A stretch of DNA of 64,000 nt, from positions 104,350 through 168,349 of the forward strand of contig MNCI01020942.1 in the NCBI GenBank assembly GCA_015680685.1, given 5' to 3'. Under the pieces are notes generated by a model. The model searched no databases and was not told the origin of the DNA. It was given only the letters and a program-made list of their open reading frames with translations. The position numbers and the translations under genes are program-made. This document shows positions 11,087 through 21,402 of the stretch, one piece after another. Source of the stretch: Gnetum montanum (taxonomy: Eukaryota; Streptophyta; Gnetopsida; Gnetales; Gnetaceae). The stretch's first letter is position 1, and each line of letters begins with the position of its first letter.

Positions 11087-14000
11087 TCAAACGTAGAATG
11101 GTTTCAGGAACAAGTGATTGGTTGGATTGGCGAATTCGTTTCCTTCCATATCAGCTAGCTTGAATGCTCCGTTGTCAAATGCTTTAATGACCAAGTAAGG
11201 CCCTTCCCAGTTGGCTGAGAATTTGTCCGGGTGTTCCTGAACAGCTTTAAGCACAAGATCACCTTCTTTGATAGGGTGCTTATTGATGTCATGCCAATGT
11301 CGTTGCCATTGTTGTTTTTGATACCATTCGATTTGATCGAGGGCGCGCATGTGTTCTTCCTCCACCGAGTTGAGGTCAATGATGCGCAGATCATTATTTT
11401 GCCCATCGTCGAGGAGTCCAGAAAGTGTTATCCTTAATGATGGTACCTGTAATTCCAAAGGTAAAATAACTTCTGAACCGTAAACCAGACTATATGGTGT
11501 TTTACCTGTTGACGTTCGGTGCATAGTACAATATGCCCACAATGCGTATATCAATTGCTCGTGCCATTTTCTTTTGCTCTGGGTAAGCATTTTCTTAAGT
11601 ATTGTAATAATTGTCTTGCTTGTTGCTTCCGCTTGTCCATTGCTCTGAGGATAGTAAGGGGATGAAAACAAGTGTTTGATCTCTAAATTTTCACAAAAGG
11701 TTTTGGTCTCGGCACTACTAAATTGTGGCCCGTTGTCAGTGATGATTGTCATGGGAATGCCAAAGCAGGTTACAATGTTTTCGAGAATGAAACTGCATAC
11801 ATGTTTGGATGTAGTTTTTCAAAGGGGAGTAGCTTCTACCCATTTCGTGAAGTATTCTGTTGTGGTTATAATGAAACTATGGCCTGCGGAAGACGAGGGG
11901 GTTATCTGGCCAATGAGGTCCAACCCCCACTTTTGAAAGGGCCATGTGATTTGCGCTGTATGCAACTCATTTGGTGGGACATGTATCATATTGCTATGTT
12001 TTTGACAAGTACTACATGTTTTGACTTTGGAGAGACATTCGTATTCCATGTGTGGCCAATAATAGCCTAAGCATCTGATCTTTGTTTCCATGGTTTTCGG
12101 TGCTATGTGTCCTCCGCATAGTCCGTTGTGTACTTGTTCGACAATGGTTTGGGCATCGATACTATTGACACATGTTAGCAATATGCCTTCATAGGATCGA
12201 CGACACAGTGTGTCCCCTACTAGGGTATACTGCTTAGAACGTTTCTGCATTGCGTCTTTCTGTGCATTTGTTAGATGTCGTGGTGTTTCGCTGTGTAAAA
12301 GGTATTCTTTTATGTCATCGTACCATTCTACCACGTGTGTTGTACTAATAGATGCAATCGACAACGTGTCAAGGGTGTCAGTGATTGGTTCAGCACAACT
12401 GGTTATGGAGCTTGGCAACATGTGGAACATGTTTGGTGATATGTTTAACGCTAATGTGGCTAACGCGTCTACGATGGTGTTATCATTTCTAGAGATGTGT
12501 TGCACATCGATGTTTTCGAATCGCCTCATTAGGTGTTTTGCCAAGTCGCAGTATGGTTGTAAGTGTTGGGCTTTGCATGTATAGACGTCCGTGACTTGGT
12601 TTATGACCAGTTGCGAGTCTTCTCTGACTACAAGCCATGTGATGTTTAAAGCCAAAGCTTCCATGAGACCTCTAAGGAGACCTTCATACTCTGCTATGTT
12701 GTTGGTACAGTGAAAGTTGAAACGATAGGCAAAGGATCGGATCTCCCCAGAGGGATAGGTGATGACAACGGCTGCACTTCCTTCTCAAGAGGTGGATTCT
12801 CCATCAAGGTTTAAAATAGTATCGTAATCATTGGGCACTGTGTCTAGGGTGCTTATATTCTCATCTAGGAACTCTGGCTCTATAGTCGCTTGGTCGTGTG
12901 TTGGTGATGTTGCCATTTGATTTGCTATAGCTTGACCCTTAACTGATGATTGTGTTATGTAGTACAGTTCAAATTCAGCTATCATGGCTTTCCACCGGGC
13001 TATTCGACTTGTTTCGTAAATATTCCTTGTTATGGCTCTTAGTACATTGTCCTTGCAAATTATGTAAACCTGGTTACGGAAGAGGCAATGTCACCATTTT
13101 CTTAAAGAAAAGACCAAAGCTAAACATGACTTCTCCATGTCATTGTACTTTTTCTCGTGGGCAACTAATGTGTGGCTCAAGTAATATACAGGGACTTCGG
13201 TTCTGTCATCTCGTTTTTGGCAAAGCATAGACGCGATGGACAAATCTGAAGTAGCGAGGTAGATGTAGAATGGTTTATCGTTTTGAGGTGGATAAACCAT
13301 AGGTAATTGGGCAAGTGTCGTTTTAATGTCATCGAATGCTTGTTGGCACTGTGGAGTCCATTCAAAATGGACGTTCTTGCGTAACAGGTGGTTCATAGGT
13401 TTTAGTTTATCCATCAATTTTTCTATGAAGCGCCTGATAAACTACAATTTGCCTTGTAGACCTCGAAGTTCGGTAAGATTACCTGGTGGTTTCAGGTTCT
13501 TTAAGGCCTTAACCTTATCGGGGTCCACTCATATCCCTGCTTCTGATGCTATTAATCCAAGCATTTTTCCTGTTTTGATGCCGAAGACACACTTTCTTGG
13601 GTTAAGCCTCAGTTCATACTTTAGACAACATTTTAATACTAAGTCCAGATCTTGTACATGTTGTTCCTCCATTTTTGACTTAACCACAATGTCATCCACG
13701 TAGTCGTTGAGTGAGTGTAATATGTAATCGCTAAAGATAAATGTCATCGTTCTTTGATACGTGGCCCTGGCATTCTTGAGACCGAAGGGCATCATTGTGT
13801 AAAAAAAGGTTCCCCATGGTGTCATAAAGGTTGTCCGAAGCTGATGCTCCAGGTTGATTCGTATTTGATTGTATCCTAGGAAGCCATCCATAAAAGATAA
13901 TAGTGCGTGCCCAGCAGTGGAGTCAACAAGTTGATCAATGCTGGGTAAAGGAAAGTCATTCTTTATGGTTGCAACATTCAAATCCTGGAAGTCAATGCAT

Positions 14001-14574
14001 AAGTGAATGCTTCCGTTCTTCTTCGGAACAATGACCATGTTGGACACCCACTCGGCATAATCGACAACCCGAATGAAACCAGATTGATAAAGCTTGGTGA
14101 TCTCATTGCGAACTGCTAATGCCACCTCAGGTTCAACCTTTCGTGCTTTTTATTTTACCGGTCTCAACTTCAGGTCAAGGATAATATTGTGTTGGACAAT
14201 TCAGGGATCTAGTCCAGGCATGTCTATGTAGGACCAAGAGAATGCTTTCATATTTTCCCTAAGCACGTTCTCAATGTTTTTGGCTAATGGTAGTTGTAAT
14301 AAGGTGCCTAATTTTAAAATTTTAGTTTCCCCATCAGGCATGACGATGGGAGTTTCGGCCAATGGGTCTTCGGTGATATTCTTGGCCTCTATGTCTAGGA
14401 ATTTTGTCATGCCTTTGTAATCATCTATTATTTGCTGTGTTGAGGCCATGACTGCGTCATCCGTTGGTGAACTTAAGTTAATGAGGTTTATGTTAATGTC
14501 TCTTGTAATTTTTCCGTATGGTCCGTCAATGATTAACGGTGCGGTTAAATGCTGGCAGTCCATTGAGCTTGCTC
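11087..14574 (-). pseudogene. pol: RT - RNase H - second RNase H - integrase of element B, broken
   Basis: Read on the minus strand from an ATG at 14563, just after a conserved splice acceptor. RT (about 14130-13530) has LCIDF.DLN, FMDGF.GYNQI, PFGLKNA and the catalytic YVDD box (near 13700). The connection/first RNase H (about 13420-12950) includes FYIYLATSDLSIASML and EKSCLALVFSL. The second RNase H (about 12830-12420) shows the D-E-D-D set NLDGES, AEYEGLLRGL, VREDSQLV and NTIVDALATLA, the dual-RNase H signature of Tat-like elements. Integrase (about 12190-11087) has an H-H-C-C knuckle (VHNGLCGGH...CSTCQK), D (WGLDLIG), D (ITDNGPQF) and E (NGQAEAT). No chromodomain after KPFYV. Stops occur at about eight places. 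Confidence 0.9.
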
Positions 14575-14576
14575 CT
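14575..14576 (-). promoter_or_regulatory. Candidate 3' splice acceptor before RT in element B
   Basis: The minus strand reads CTCTCTATTTATTGGCAG|GAGCAAGC, a pyrimidine-rich stretch ending in CAG. The same site is present at 32407-32424 (A) and 42089-42107 (C). An ATG follows 11 bases later in all copies. Confidence 0.6.
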
Positions 14577-14679
14577 GCCAATAAATAGAGAGCTGAATAA
14601 GAAAAGGGGTATCGTTCTGTGTCTTTTGGTGATTTTAAACTATGTGTAAATGTATAATGGTGGATTACCATCACACCGA

Positions 14680-14770
14680 GACGCATGGTAGTTTAAGGCC
14701 TTACCGGGCTGTAAGTGGCAGTTTAACGCCTTACCGAGCATAAACATCTAGAATGGGGTCCATGGGGGAA
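14680..14770 (-). repeat. Tandem array 2 of element B (short remnant)
   Basis: About two to three units of GGCAGTTTAACGCCTTACCG between RT and the gene X promoter; the expanded forms are at 32155-32335 (A) and 41820-42000 (C). Confidence 0.7.
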
Positions 14771-14911
14771 CCAGGATGTAGTAATTTCTATTTTTTATAT
14801 TTTTTATTATTTTTCCTAGGCAAATTTTAGCAAAAAATGAGCAAAAAGGCACAAAATGGCAAAAAGGGAGCAACGACGACATAAGCGGTGACGGCGGCGT
14901 CAGTGGAGCGC

Positions 14912-14918
14912 TATAAAA
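14912..14918 (+). promoter_or_regulatory. TATA box of antisense gene X (element B)
   Basis: TATAAAA in GCGCTATAAAAGGGGGGG, on the gene X strand, 267 bases upstream of the ATG of exon 1. Copies A (TATATAAAG at 31976-31984, minus) and C (TTATAAATAGGGGG at about 41597-41610, minus) have a TATA box followed by a G-run at the matching place, so X probably has its own promoter. Confidence 0.7.
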
Positions 14919-15178
14919 GGGGGGGGGGGTTTCATTTGTTTCTTACTTTGAATCATGAGCGTAAGTGACAGAGTGTAAACTGTTAAAGTATAAGTGTAAA
15001 CTATCGTGCCCTGGCGTAAGCGTAAACTTGCTTGTGAGCATAGATGCCGAAGAGTAACCCTTAGCGTAGACGCCCAACACTAAACCCCAGCGTAGATGCG
15101 GTGTAGAATTTCAGGCGCCAGCATAGACAGTTCTGTTCTTCAGCGTAAACTTGTGCAATCAGCGTAAAGGAGGCCGAG

Positions 15179-18100
15179 ATGGGCAAAGGAAAAGAAGTGG
15201 AAGGCCAGGGGAGGAAGGGTCCCGACTTGACCTTTGTGGAGGAGACTGAAGCCATGCTGCAGTGCCTGCCCCGGCCAAGGATCCTGTCATGGCCTATGAC
15301 ATCCCACAAGTAGGCTCTAATCCCTTCCTCTATTATTATTTCTTTGCTTCTCTTTTTTAGCATAGACAATCTCGGCGTATACGCTGAGTGTAGGGGGGTT
15401 TTCAGCATAGAGGGTTTTCAGTGTATATGCCGAGCGTAACTTCATAGCGTAAAGTCAGATTAGCATGGACTATCAGGGCGTAATCAGTTTTATCAGCGTA
15501 AGCAATTTTCTTGCACTATTATGTCAGCGTATGCCACGATGTCATGAGTTCTCTATGCACGAAATTTTGTCAGCGTGATTTGTTTGTTCTATCAGCGTAA
15601 ATTCTATTTACTGTGACGGTGTATACGCTGAGGGTTTGTTCAGTGTATACGTTGTGCGTGTGTAGTTGTCTTTAGAGCGTAGACTTGTTTTTCATGTTCT
15701 TGGAATAAACTTGTTCAGTGCCGGCATAGACTGTTTACGCTGAAAATGAACTTGGGCGTATAGGCTGAGGGTTTCTTCGGTGTATACGCTGAGTGTAAAA
15801 CAGTTCATTGTCAGTGTATACACTGAGTTAAGCAGTGTATTACGCTAAGCATAAACAATATATGCTGGTTTATGGGGCGTATACGCTGAGTGTAAACAGT
15901 TAGTAAATTTTTAGATTTTAAGTGTCAATTCATGAGGTAAACCCTCACTTTTCGGGCTATTTTGAAGCATGGCTAATTTATCGTGGTGTCTTGGTTGCTT
16001 GCAGGGACAGTAAGCGCTTCCTCCTTGTTGTTGAGCTTGTCGGGGTGTTAATGTGGGTTGGCCCTATTAAGGCTGAGGAGCCTCTCCCGAATCTAACCGT
16101 GGATAACAATAGGGTTTGGTTCAGGGAAGGCGCATGTGAATTTCTGGCCTTCATGTTAGACAATTTCGAGGTGGCCATCTGGTCGAACTTTAGCGAAGTG
16201 ATTGCACGGAGCATGCTTGAGGCAATGCTGCTAGGAGCTGCAGAGGGTGTCATGGTCTTCATAGAAGACATTGACGAGGGGCCACTTGTTAACGAGGATG
16301 GCTCTACCCGCGGACCCAGGTCAACACGCCCATTAACGCGTGTGTGGGCACTATTGCCATAAGGGTTAGACTACCTCAACAATACTCTGTTCATAGCTGC
16401 CCGCACGCACACATTGTTCCAGAATCCTCCCAGCACAGTGTACCGAGTGGACAGGTAGGACTATTTAAGTTTGTTGTTTCCTTTCGCCGTTTGGTGTTAG
16501 TTTCTCGTTTTGACATTTGTTTGTTTACAGGCAGAAGGCCAACCTAGACGGGACATACGTTGAGGATGAAGGACTAGCTCTTGCTCGCACTACCCTGGAG
16601 GCATTCATGACGGGCCCCACCCTTCGTGGAATCATACTGGGTCAAACGAAGGGAGTGATTGTCCATTTTCACAAGCAGTTCTCTAGAGCGTTCGTGATGT
16701 GCAAAGCTCGTGGGTGGCTTCATGAAGACTGGTTGGACAAAGGGCCAGTCTTCCCTCGTGACTCTGGCAGCACATCTAAATCCACCACTAATGGTAAATG
16801 ATAAAATTTCCTAGATATGTTAGTGGGTTTGTCCAACTGTTTGGAGTTACACTGATATGACCACTTTAAATTGCTTTTACAGTTGATGTACCTCCTAGTG
16901 GGGATCCGGTGACAACTGGACAAACCGAGACTACCTTGTCGATGAAGTTCGGGGAAGTGACTAAGGCTCAAAAGTGGTTGCGTAGACAAGCTCCACCGTC
17001 CATCATTCGTTGCCTGGATAATGCCGGCCTCATGGAGCTCTTTATGACCCCGAGTCCTGACGTATCCATAGGAGAGATGATTGGGATCATGGATTCTTTG
17101 AATGAGTCTGTCTCATACTACAACACCCGGATTAAGGGTGTCAAGGTAGTTTTTCATCTGTCGCCTGAGTTCTTTTCAAACTTATTTGGCGTATCGGCAG
17201 ATGGCTTAAATGTAGTATTAGATAGAGCTCATAAAGAGCTCTAGACGGTTCATGAGTTGGAGGATTAGCTAGGCATGGCCAAGGGTGCCAAGGGATTCCC
17301 GATGCAGGGGAAAGTAAAAGTTGTGGAAATGAACGAATTATATCCCCTGTTTAGGGCACGGGTATTCCCTAAAACCCTTTCCCAGGTGAAGTGTCTTGTG
17401 GTTGAGGCTGTTCGTGTCATGCAAACTGTCTTGGAAATGGGCATGCGATATAACTGGGCACAATTTTTGTTTTCGGGCATGCACAAGGAGATAGTACGGT
17501 TGCGTTCAAATGTCGAGGCGCAATCCCACTTCACCTTTGCATTCTTCGCCGGTTATCTTCATCATTTTTCCGAGTTCTTAGTAGTCCGTGCAGACAACAA
17601 GTTTGTTCTGTGAGATCGGGGTCAGCTATCCCGCCCGTGGATCAATCACTTGTTTGAGACAATAAAATCCCAAGATGCACCTGAAGGCATTGATGAATCT
17701 GTTTCTATTACTACAGGGGGATCATCTGGCGCTTCAATCCACACATGTGATAGTTTGGGATTGGAGCCAGACGACATACCCTACACTGCTAGAAGGGCAG
17801 AATGGGTCATCAAGGAGACCATTGGCCAAGCCAAGTCAAAGCTAAAAAGGCCTGAACACACGACTGAGGAAGTCTCCGATGTGAACCAGCCACACGTGAA
17901 GCGCATATGCTTCAAGATGCCTAGTAAGAGGACCTCGCCCGCTTATTGCTTTATCATTTTCGTTCTATTTATAACTTTTACTTTAATCACTTACGTGTGA
18001 TTGATATTTTTGGCTTGATTTTAAAAAAGTGAGGAAGCGGGCTTTAGAGACTATCACCGAGGAGGAGGAGACCAACACGGAGAAGAATAATGAGGGGAAA

Positions 18101-19603
18101 AACACGGAGAAGAGCCAGGGCAGAGGAATGGAGAAGTTAAAGGGAAATACCACTGAAACCGAACCATTGGACGATTAGAACACTGTCGACCAAATGTTCA
18201 GCAGCTTCCTTAAGGGAAAGCTAGATCTGGGCGACCCCACAGAGGGTGACAAGGATCATGGTATGTTTTCCTTTTATTTCGTTTTGAATTGCTTGATCAA
18301 TTGTCATTCCTATGGCATTTTATTTTCGTGTTTTTATCCTGTTCAGATGAAGGCAGCGAGACCAGGATGGTGCTGTTGGATGTACCCATAAAAATGTTTC
18401 CTCCTGAGAGGATCGTAGAGGTTAGTTCGTCCCGTACCCGTGAGCCACTTACTTGGACAAAAATGCCAAGTAAGATGGATTTTGTGGCTGGAATTGTGGA
18501 GGAAGTTGTTGAATGGATCCAGGAAGCCCACCTTGGCATAGGTATAAATCATTTAGAGGTTTGGAATTTCACATCTTGTTTATATTGTCCTAACATTTGT
18601 ATTTTTCGCATGGGTAGGCGCTAAATTGAGATGGGATCCCTTTGAAAGCATTAGCATAGAAAGTTTAACCACACTTTCCCCAGAAGTGGAACAAGTGCCA
18701 AGGCCTGTTTACGATGGAGTTGCAGAAGGCCTTATGCACAACGCTAAGTCGTTATGGACCTGTAGGCGTTCCATTGAGCAGTTGTGGCTATAGATTCAGG
18801 CAAAAGAAAAGGAAGTCTCTGAATTGTCAATGGAACATGATGATCTGAAGGCTGGGTACGAGTTCACTGCTGCCAAACTAAGCGGAGATCGCTCCTAGTG
18901 AACATCCGAGGTTACGTACACCAGATATTGGAATCTACTGAATTGTCATGCGTCGTTGACTCGGAGAATGGTAGAGCACAAAGCCCAAATTGATCTCCTG
19001 AACCTGAAATGTCAAGATTGGAAAGCCTTCGCTTCCAAGGTTTGTAAGTGGGGTCAGGATGAGAAAAATAACAAAGATTACTACAAGAAGTCGTTAAAAG
19101 AGGTGTCTATTGAAAAGTGCCAACTAGAGATGTTTTTGGAGGGTTTGGGTTTGTGTTCTGCCTTCAATACTTTTGCTCAAAATACAACTGTGGAAATGGA
19201 GTCGCCTACAAGGGTGATCACAACTACTTCTGGGGAAATGTCGATGGGCAAGTTCCCTTTGAAATGTCCTACCTGGTTGGCTGTTGACAAAGGAAGGACT
19301 TTGGCAGACGTCGACTTAGGCCTTGATGGGACAGATTGGGCCAACGTTTCAGAAGAAGAAATCCTTCGTCGACTGGAATTAGGCTTAGGGGGATCTCCTA
19401 TGGTAAGTGTTTTGTCCTTATAAAGTTAATTTATTGAATAATGGTTAAAATTTTAACATTCGCTTATTCTTATGTTGGTTGTTTCTTTTTGGTATTTTCA
19501 GGATGAAGGTGGCGATGATGCCCAAGAAGCTGGCCCTAGTGGAGCAGGGGCCCCTAATGCTGGTGAATTTAAAGGGGACGACCCTCCCATCCCAGATGTT
19601 TAG
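15179..19603 (+). pseudogene. Gene X of element B: antisense, multi-exon passenger gene (FCP1-like + plant transposon-protein-like)
   Basis: Encoded opposite to gag-pol. Exons: 15179-15309, 15923-16454, 16531-16793, 16883-17923, about 18012-18260, 18347-18541, 18618-19402, 19502-19603 (TAG). Introns have GT...AG ends, for example GACAG|GTAGGA...TTTACAG|GCAGAA. Joins from exon 2 onwards keep the frame; the exon 1/2 join does not with the obvious sites. The product would be about 1,090 residues. Exon 2 resembles FCP1/NIF HAD phosphatases (RFLLVVELVGVL; WFREGACEFLAFMLDNFEVAIWS), but the usual DLD/N aspartates are E and V. Exon 4 (MKFGEVTKAQKWL...VFHLSPEFFSNLFGV...YNWAQFLFSGM) resembles the putative plant transposon protein domain. 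Exons 5-7 are acidic then coiled-coil-like. Nonsense codons at 16360, 17242, 17266, 17611 and 18176 make this copy a pseudogene. Confidence 0.8.
15361..15910 (+). repeat. Palindrome-rich intron 1 of gene X (element B)
   Basis: Between exon 1 and exon 2 the sequence is dominated by units such as GGCGTATACGCTGAGTGTA, GTGTATACGCTGAG and CAGCGTAA. They are of the same class as the LTR and leader arrays. The intron ends TTTTAAG just before the FCP1-like exon. Confidence 0.75.
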
Positions 19604-19859
19604 CGTTTTAATTTTTAAGTTGTTGTTATTTTTTTTTGACTCAGACTTATACGAGAATTGTAACTTGAAAATTTTGAGATGGGCGAAAACAGTTGACACT
19701 TGTAATTGTACAATATTGCATGTAAGAATTTTTTTTTGAATTTAATTATAAACATGACACGATAATGTAAAATGTTTTGGCTTTTTTTTCTTTATTTTAA
19801 ATGTAATGTAGATATGTAATCGTAAATGCTGAACAAAAAGGAAAATGAAGTATGCACGC

Positions 19860-20165
19860 ATGAACTAGTTTAAGGCCATTTCGGGCCCCAGTCGTAAACG
19901 AGGAATATTTCGAATGACACTGGCAGATTTTTCTGTTGACCGATCATTGCTGATCGTGGCTAGTTTTACGTCTTTGCGGATATGATAGTTTAGTGTCATC
20001 TCGGACAGGGAGTGTAGTTTAATAATAATTTTTTGTTTTTCGATTTATCTTAGTTTAGTGTCATTTCGGACGAGTTGTAGTTTAACGTCGTTTCGGACGA
20101 GTTGTAGTTTAACGTCGTTTCGGACATGTTATAGTTTAATGTCATTTCGAACTGGGTGTGTTGAT
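19860..20165 (-). repeat. Tandem array 1 of element B (between protease and gene X)
   Basis: Units of about 27-33 bases, for example AGTTTAACGTCGTTTCGGACGAGTTGT repeated with few changes at 20067-20150, and more diverged units back to 19866. All share the core AGTTTA. The matching array in A is at 26690-26960. Confidence 0.85.
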
Positions 20166-20166
20166 A

Positions 20167-21402
20167 TTATTGTAATAGTTTTTTAATTTTCTTCCTTTTA
20201 ATGTTAGGTGATGTGTTAACGGGTATGATTCTGTATTCAGCGTCCCCTTCGCTGATCACATTGAATGGTAATTCAGCCCAAGGGACGTCTGACGGAATGG
20301 CTTCTGTGTTAATGTTTTCAGATGTTTCGACAGTTGGCATGATTTCTATGTGATTTTCCACTTGAGAAGTTGTATGTACAGTGTAAGATGCAGGAATTTC
20401 TATTTTAGGTGGGTCTTGTTCCATGTTTAAAGGCTCATTGCTTACCAGTTGTTGCACATTTTTATCGTTTCGTTTAGGCTCTTCAAGCTCGACTTCCGAG
20501 CCTTGGTCCATGTCTACGTGTGATGAAATGATAGGCGTAGCAGCCTCCCCGTGTATGATGATTTCACCTCCTTCATAAGGCAAGTGGATATCTTGGTGTA
20601 TAGGGGAGGAGATCGCTTTTAGTTGGGCCAACCAGGGTCTCCCTAATATTAAGTTGAATCCTGGCATTTCGTCGACCACCAGGAAATCGGCGGACATGGG
20701 AAATTGATCCCCTGCTATGAAGTCTAAGGTCACTATGCCTTTGACCATTACGTGTGACCCGCTGAATGATTTTAAACATGTGGTTGCAGTTGGTTTGATT
20801 AATTCAGTAAGCCCTAGTTGTTCAATGATGGGATACGGTACTACGTTTGTGGCAGCTCCATTGTCTACGTGAACCTTGTGTATCTTGAACTGGTTTATGT
20901 GTATCGTTATGAACATGGGGGCTATTGTTATTTCCCCTGTTTTCTTGTCCACCTTAATGTTGTCGTTATGGAAGCCCAAGGGCTTAGGAGTGGTCCCGTG
21001 AGACAAGTACATTACTGCATGAATGGCGGGTTCGTTCGGGGGCAAGTCCTCGCTTACCGGGATCGATGTTAACATGCGTACTAGAGCTTCTTGATGTGTT
21101 TGGGATGTTAGCACCAAGTCATATAAGCTCAGCGAAGTGTTCTTTTGCTTCAATGCTTGGGTGACTTGTGTCAGAGCTATTTCCAAGTCTCTACTGTTGG
21201 GGGTATTTGCATCAGCAGTGACTGGGTCCATTGGGCCCAACAGTTTTATTTCATGTTTCGGTGATTTGTCACGTTTGCCTGGCGTTGTTGTTTTAGATGG
21301 TTCATGTTTTTTTGACGATTCACCCTCGCTACCTATGTTTGGCTGGTTGTTAGATGGCATCATGGGTATGGCGTTAAGCGGAGTGGGCTTAGGTGGCCCC
21401 AT
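20167..21402 (-). CDS. pro: Protease of element B (open reading frame, 411 codons)
   Basis: The only long coding unit of the family still open in this window. Retropepsin-like: catalytic HVDNGAATNVVPYPIIEQLGL (residues about 180-200), flap-side strand VKGIVTLDFIAGDQFP, and the C-terminal VVDEMPGFNLILGRPWLAQL motif typical of plant gypsy proteases. About 110 residues of acidic tail follow and end at KIKKLLQ. The upstream 120 residues contain the charged KHEIKLLGPMDPVT segment. The ATG at 21402 is internal to the gag-pro frame (a TAG-containing stretch lies upstream), so the protein would normally be made as a Gag-Pro fusion. It cleaves the polyprotein during particle maturation. A GGTAAGC splice donor candidate lies in the tail at 20446/20445. 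Confidence 0.85.
   Translation of the reverse strand: MGPPKPTPLNAIPMMPSNNQPNIGSEGESSKKHEPSKTTTPGKRDKSPKHEIKLLGPMDPVTADANTPNSRDLEIALTQVTQALKQKNTSLSLYDLVLTSQTHQEALVRMLTSIPVSEDLPPNEPAIHAVMYLSHGTTPKPLGFHNDNIKVDKKTGEITIAPMFITIHINQFKIHKVHVDNGAATNVVPYPIIEQLGLTELIKPTATTCLKSFSGSHVMVKGIVTLDFIAGDQFPMSADFLVVDEMPGFNLILGRPWLAQLKAISSPIHQDIHLPYEGGEIIIHGEAATPIISSHVDMDQGSEVELEEPKRNDKNVQQLVSNEPLNMEQDPPKIEIPASYTVHTTSQVENHIEIMPTVETSENINTEAIPSDVPWAELPFNVISEGDAEYRIIPVNTSPNIKRKKIKKLLQ
20445..20446 (-). promoter_or_regulatory. Candidate 5' splice donor in the protease tail (element B)
   Basis: The minus strand reads CAACTG|GTAAGCAATGAG; element A has CAACTG|GTAAGCAGTAAT at 26391-26408. With the acceptor at 14575 it would remove a 5.9-kb intron holding the protease stop, array 1 and the whole antisense gene X. 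The simple join is out of frame with RT, so either another donor is used or RT starts at its own ATG after splicing. Confidence 0.4.

Noticed and set aside
11087-11160. Chromodomain at the integrase C-terminus
   Set aside because: The frame ends soon after the GPY-type region (EGPYLV...LKPFYV) in A, B and C.
15922-16362. Taking the GTG at 15922 as the real start of gene X
   Set aside because: The preceding TTTTCTAAG/TTTTAAG looks like an intron end, and a conserved ATG exon with its own TATA lies upstream in all three copies. The exon 1/2 phase is still unresolved, so exon 1 is tentative.
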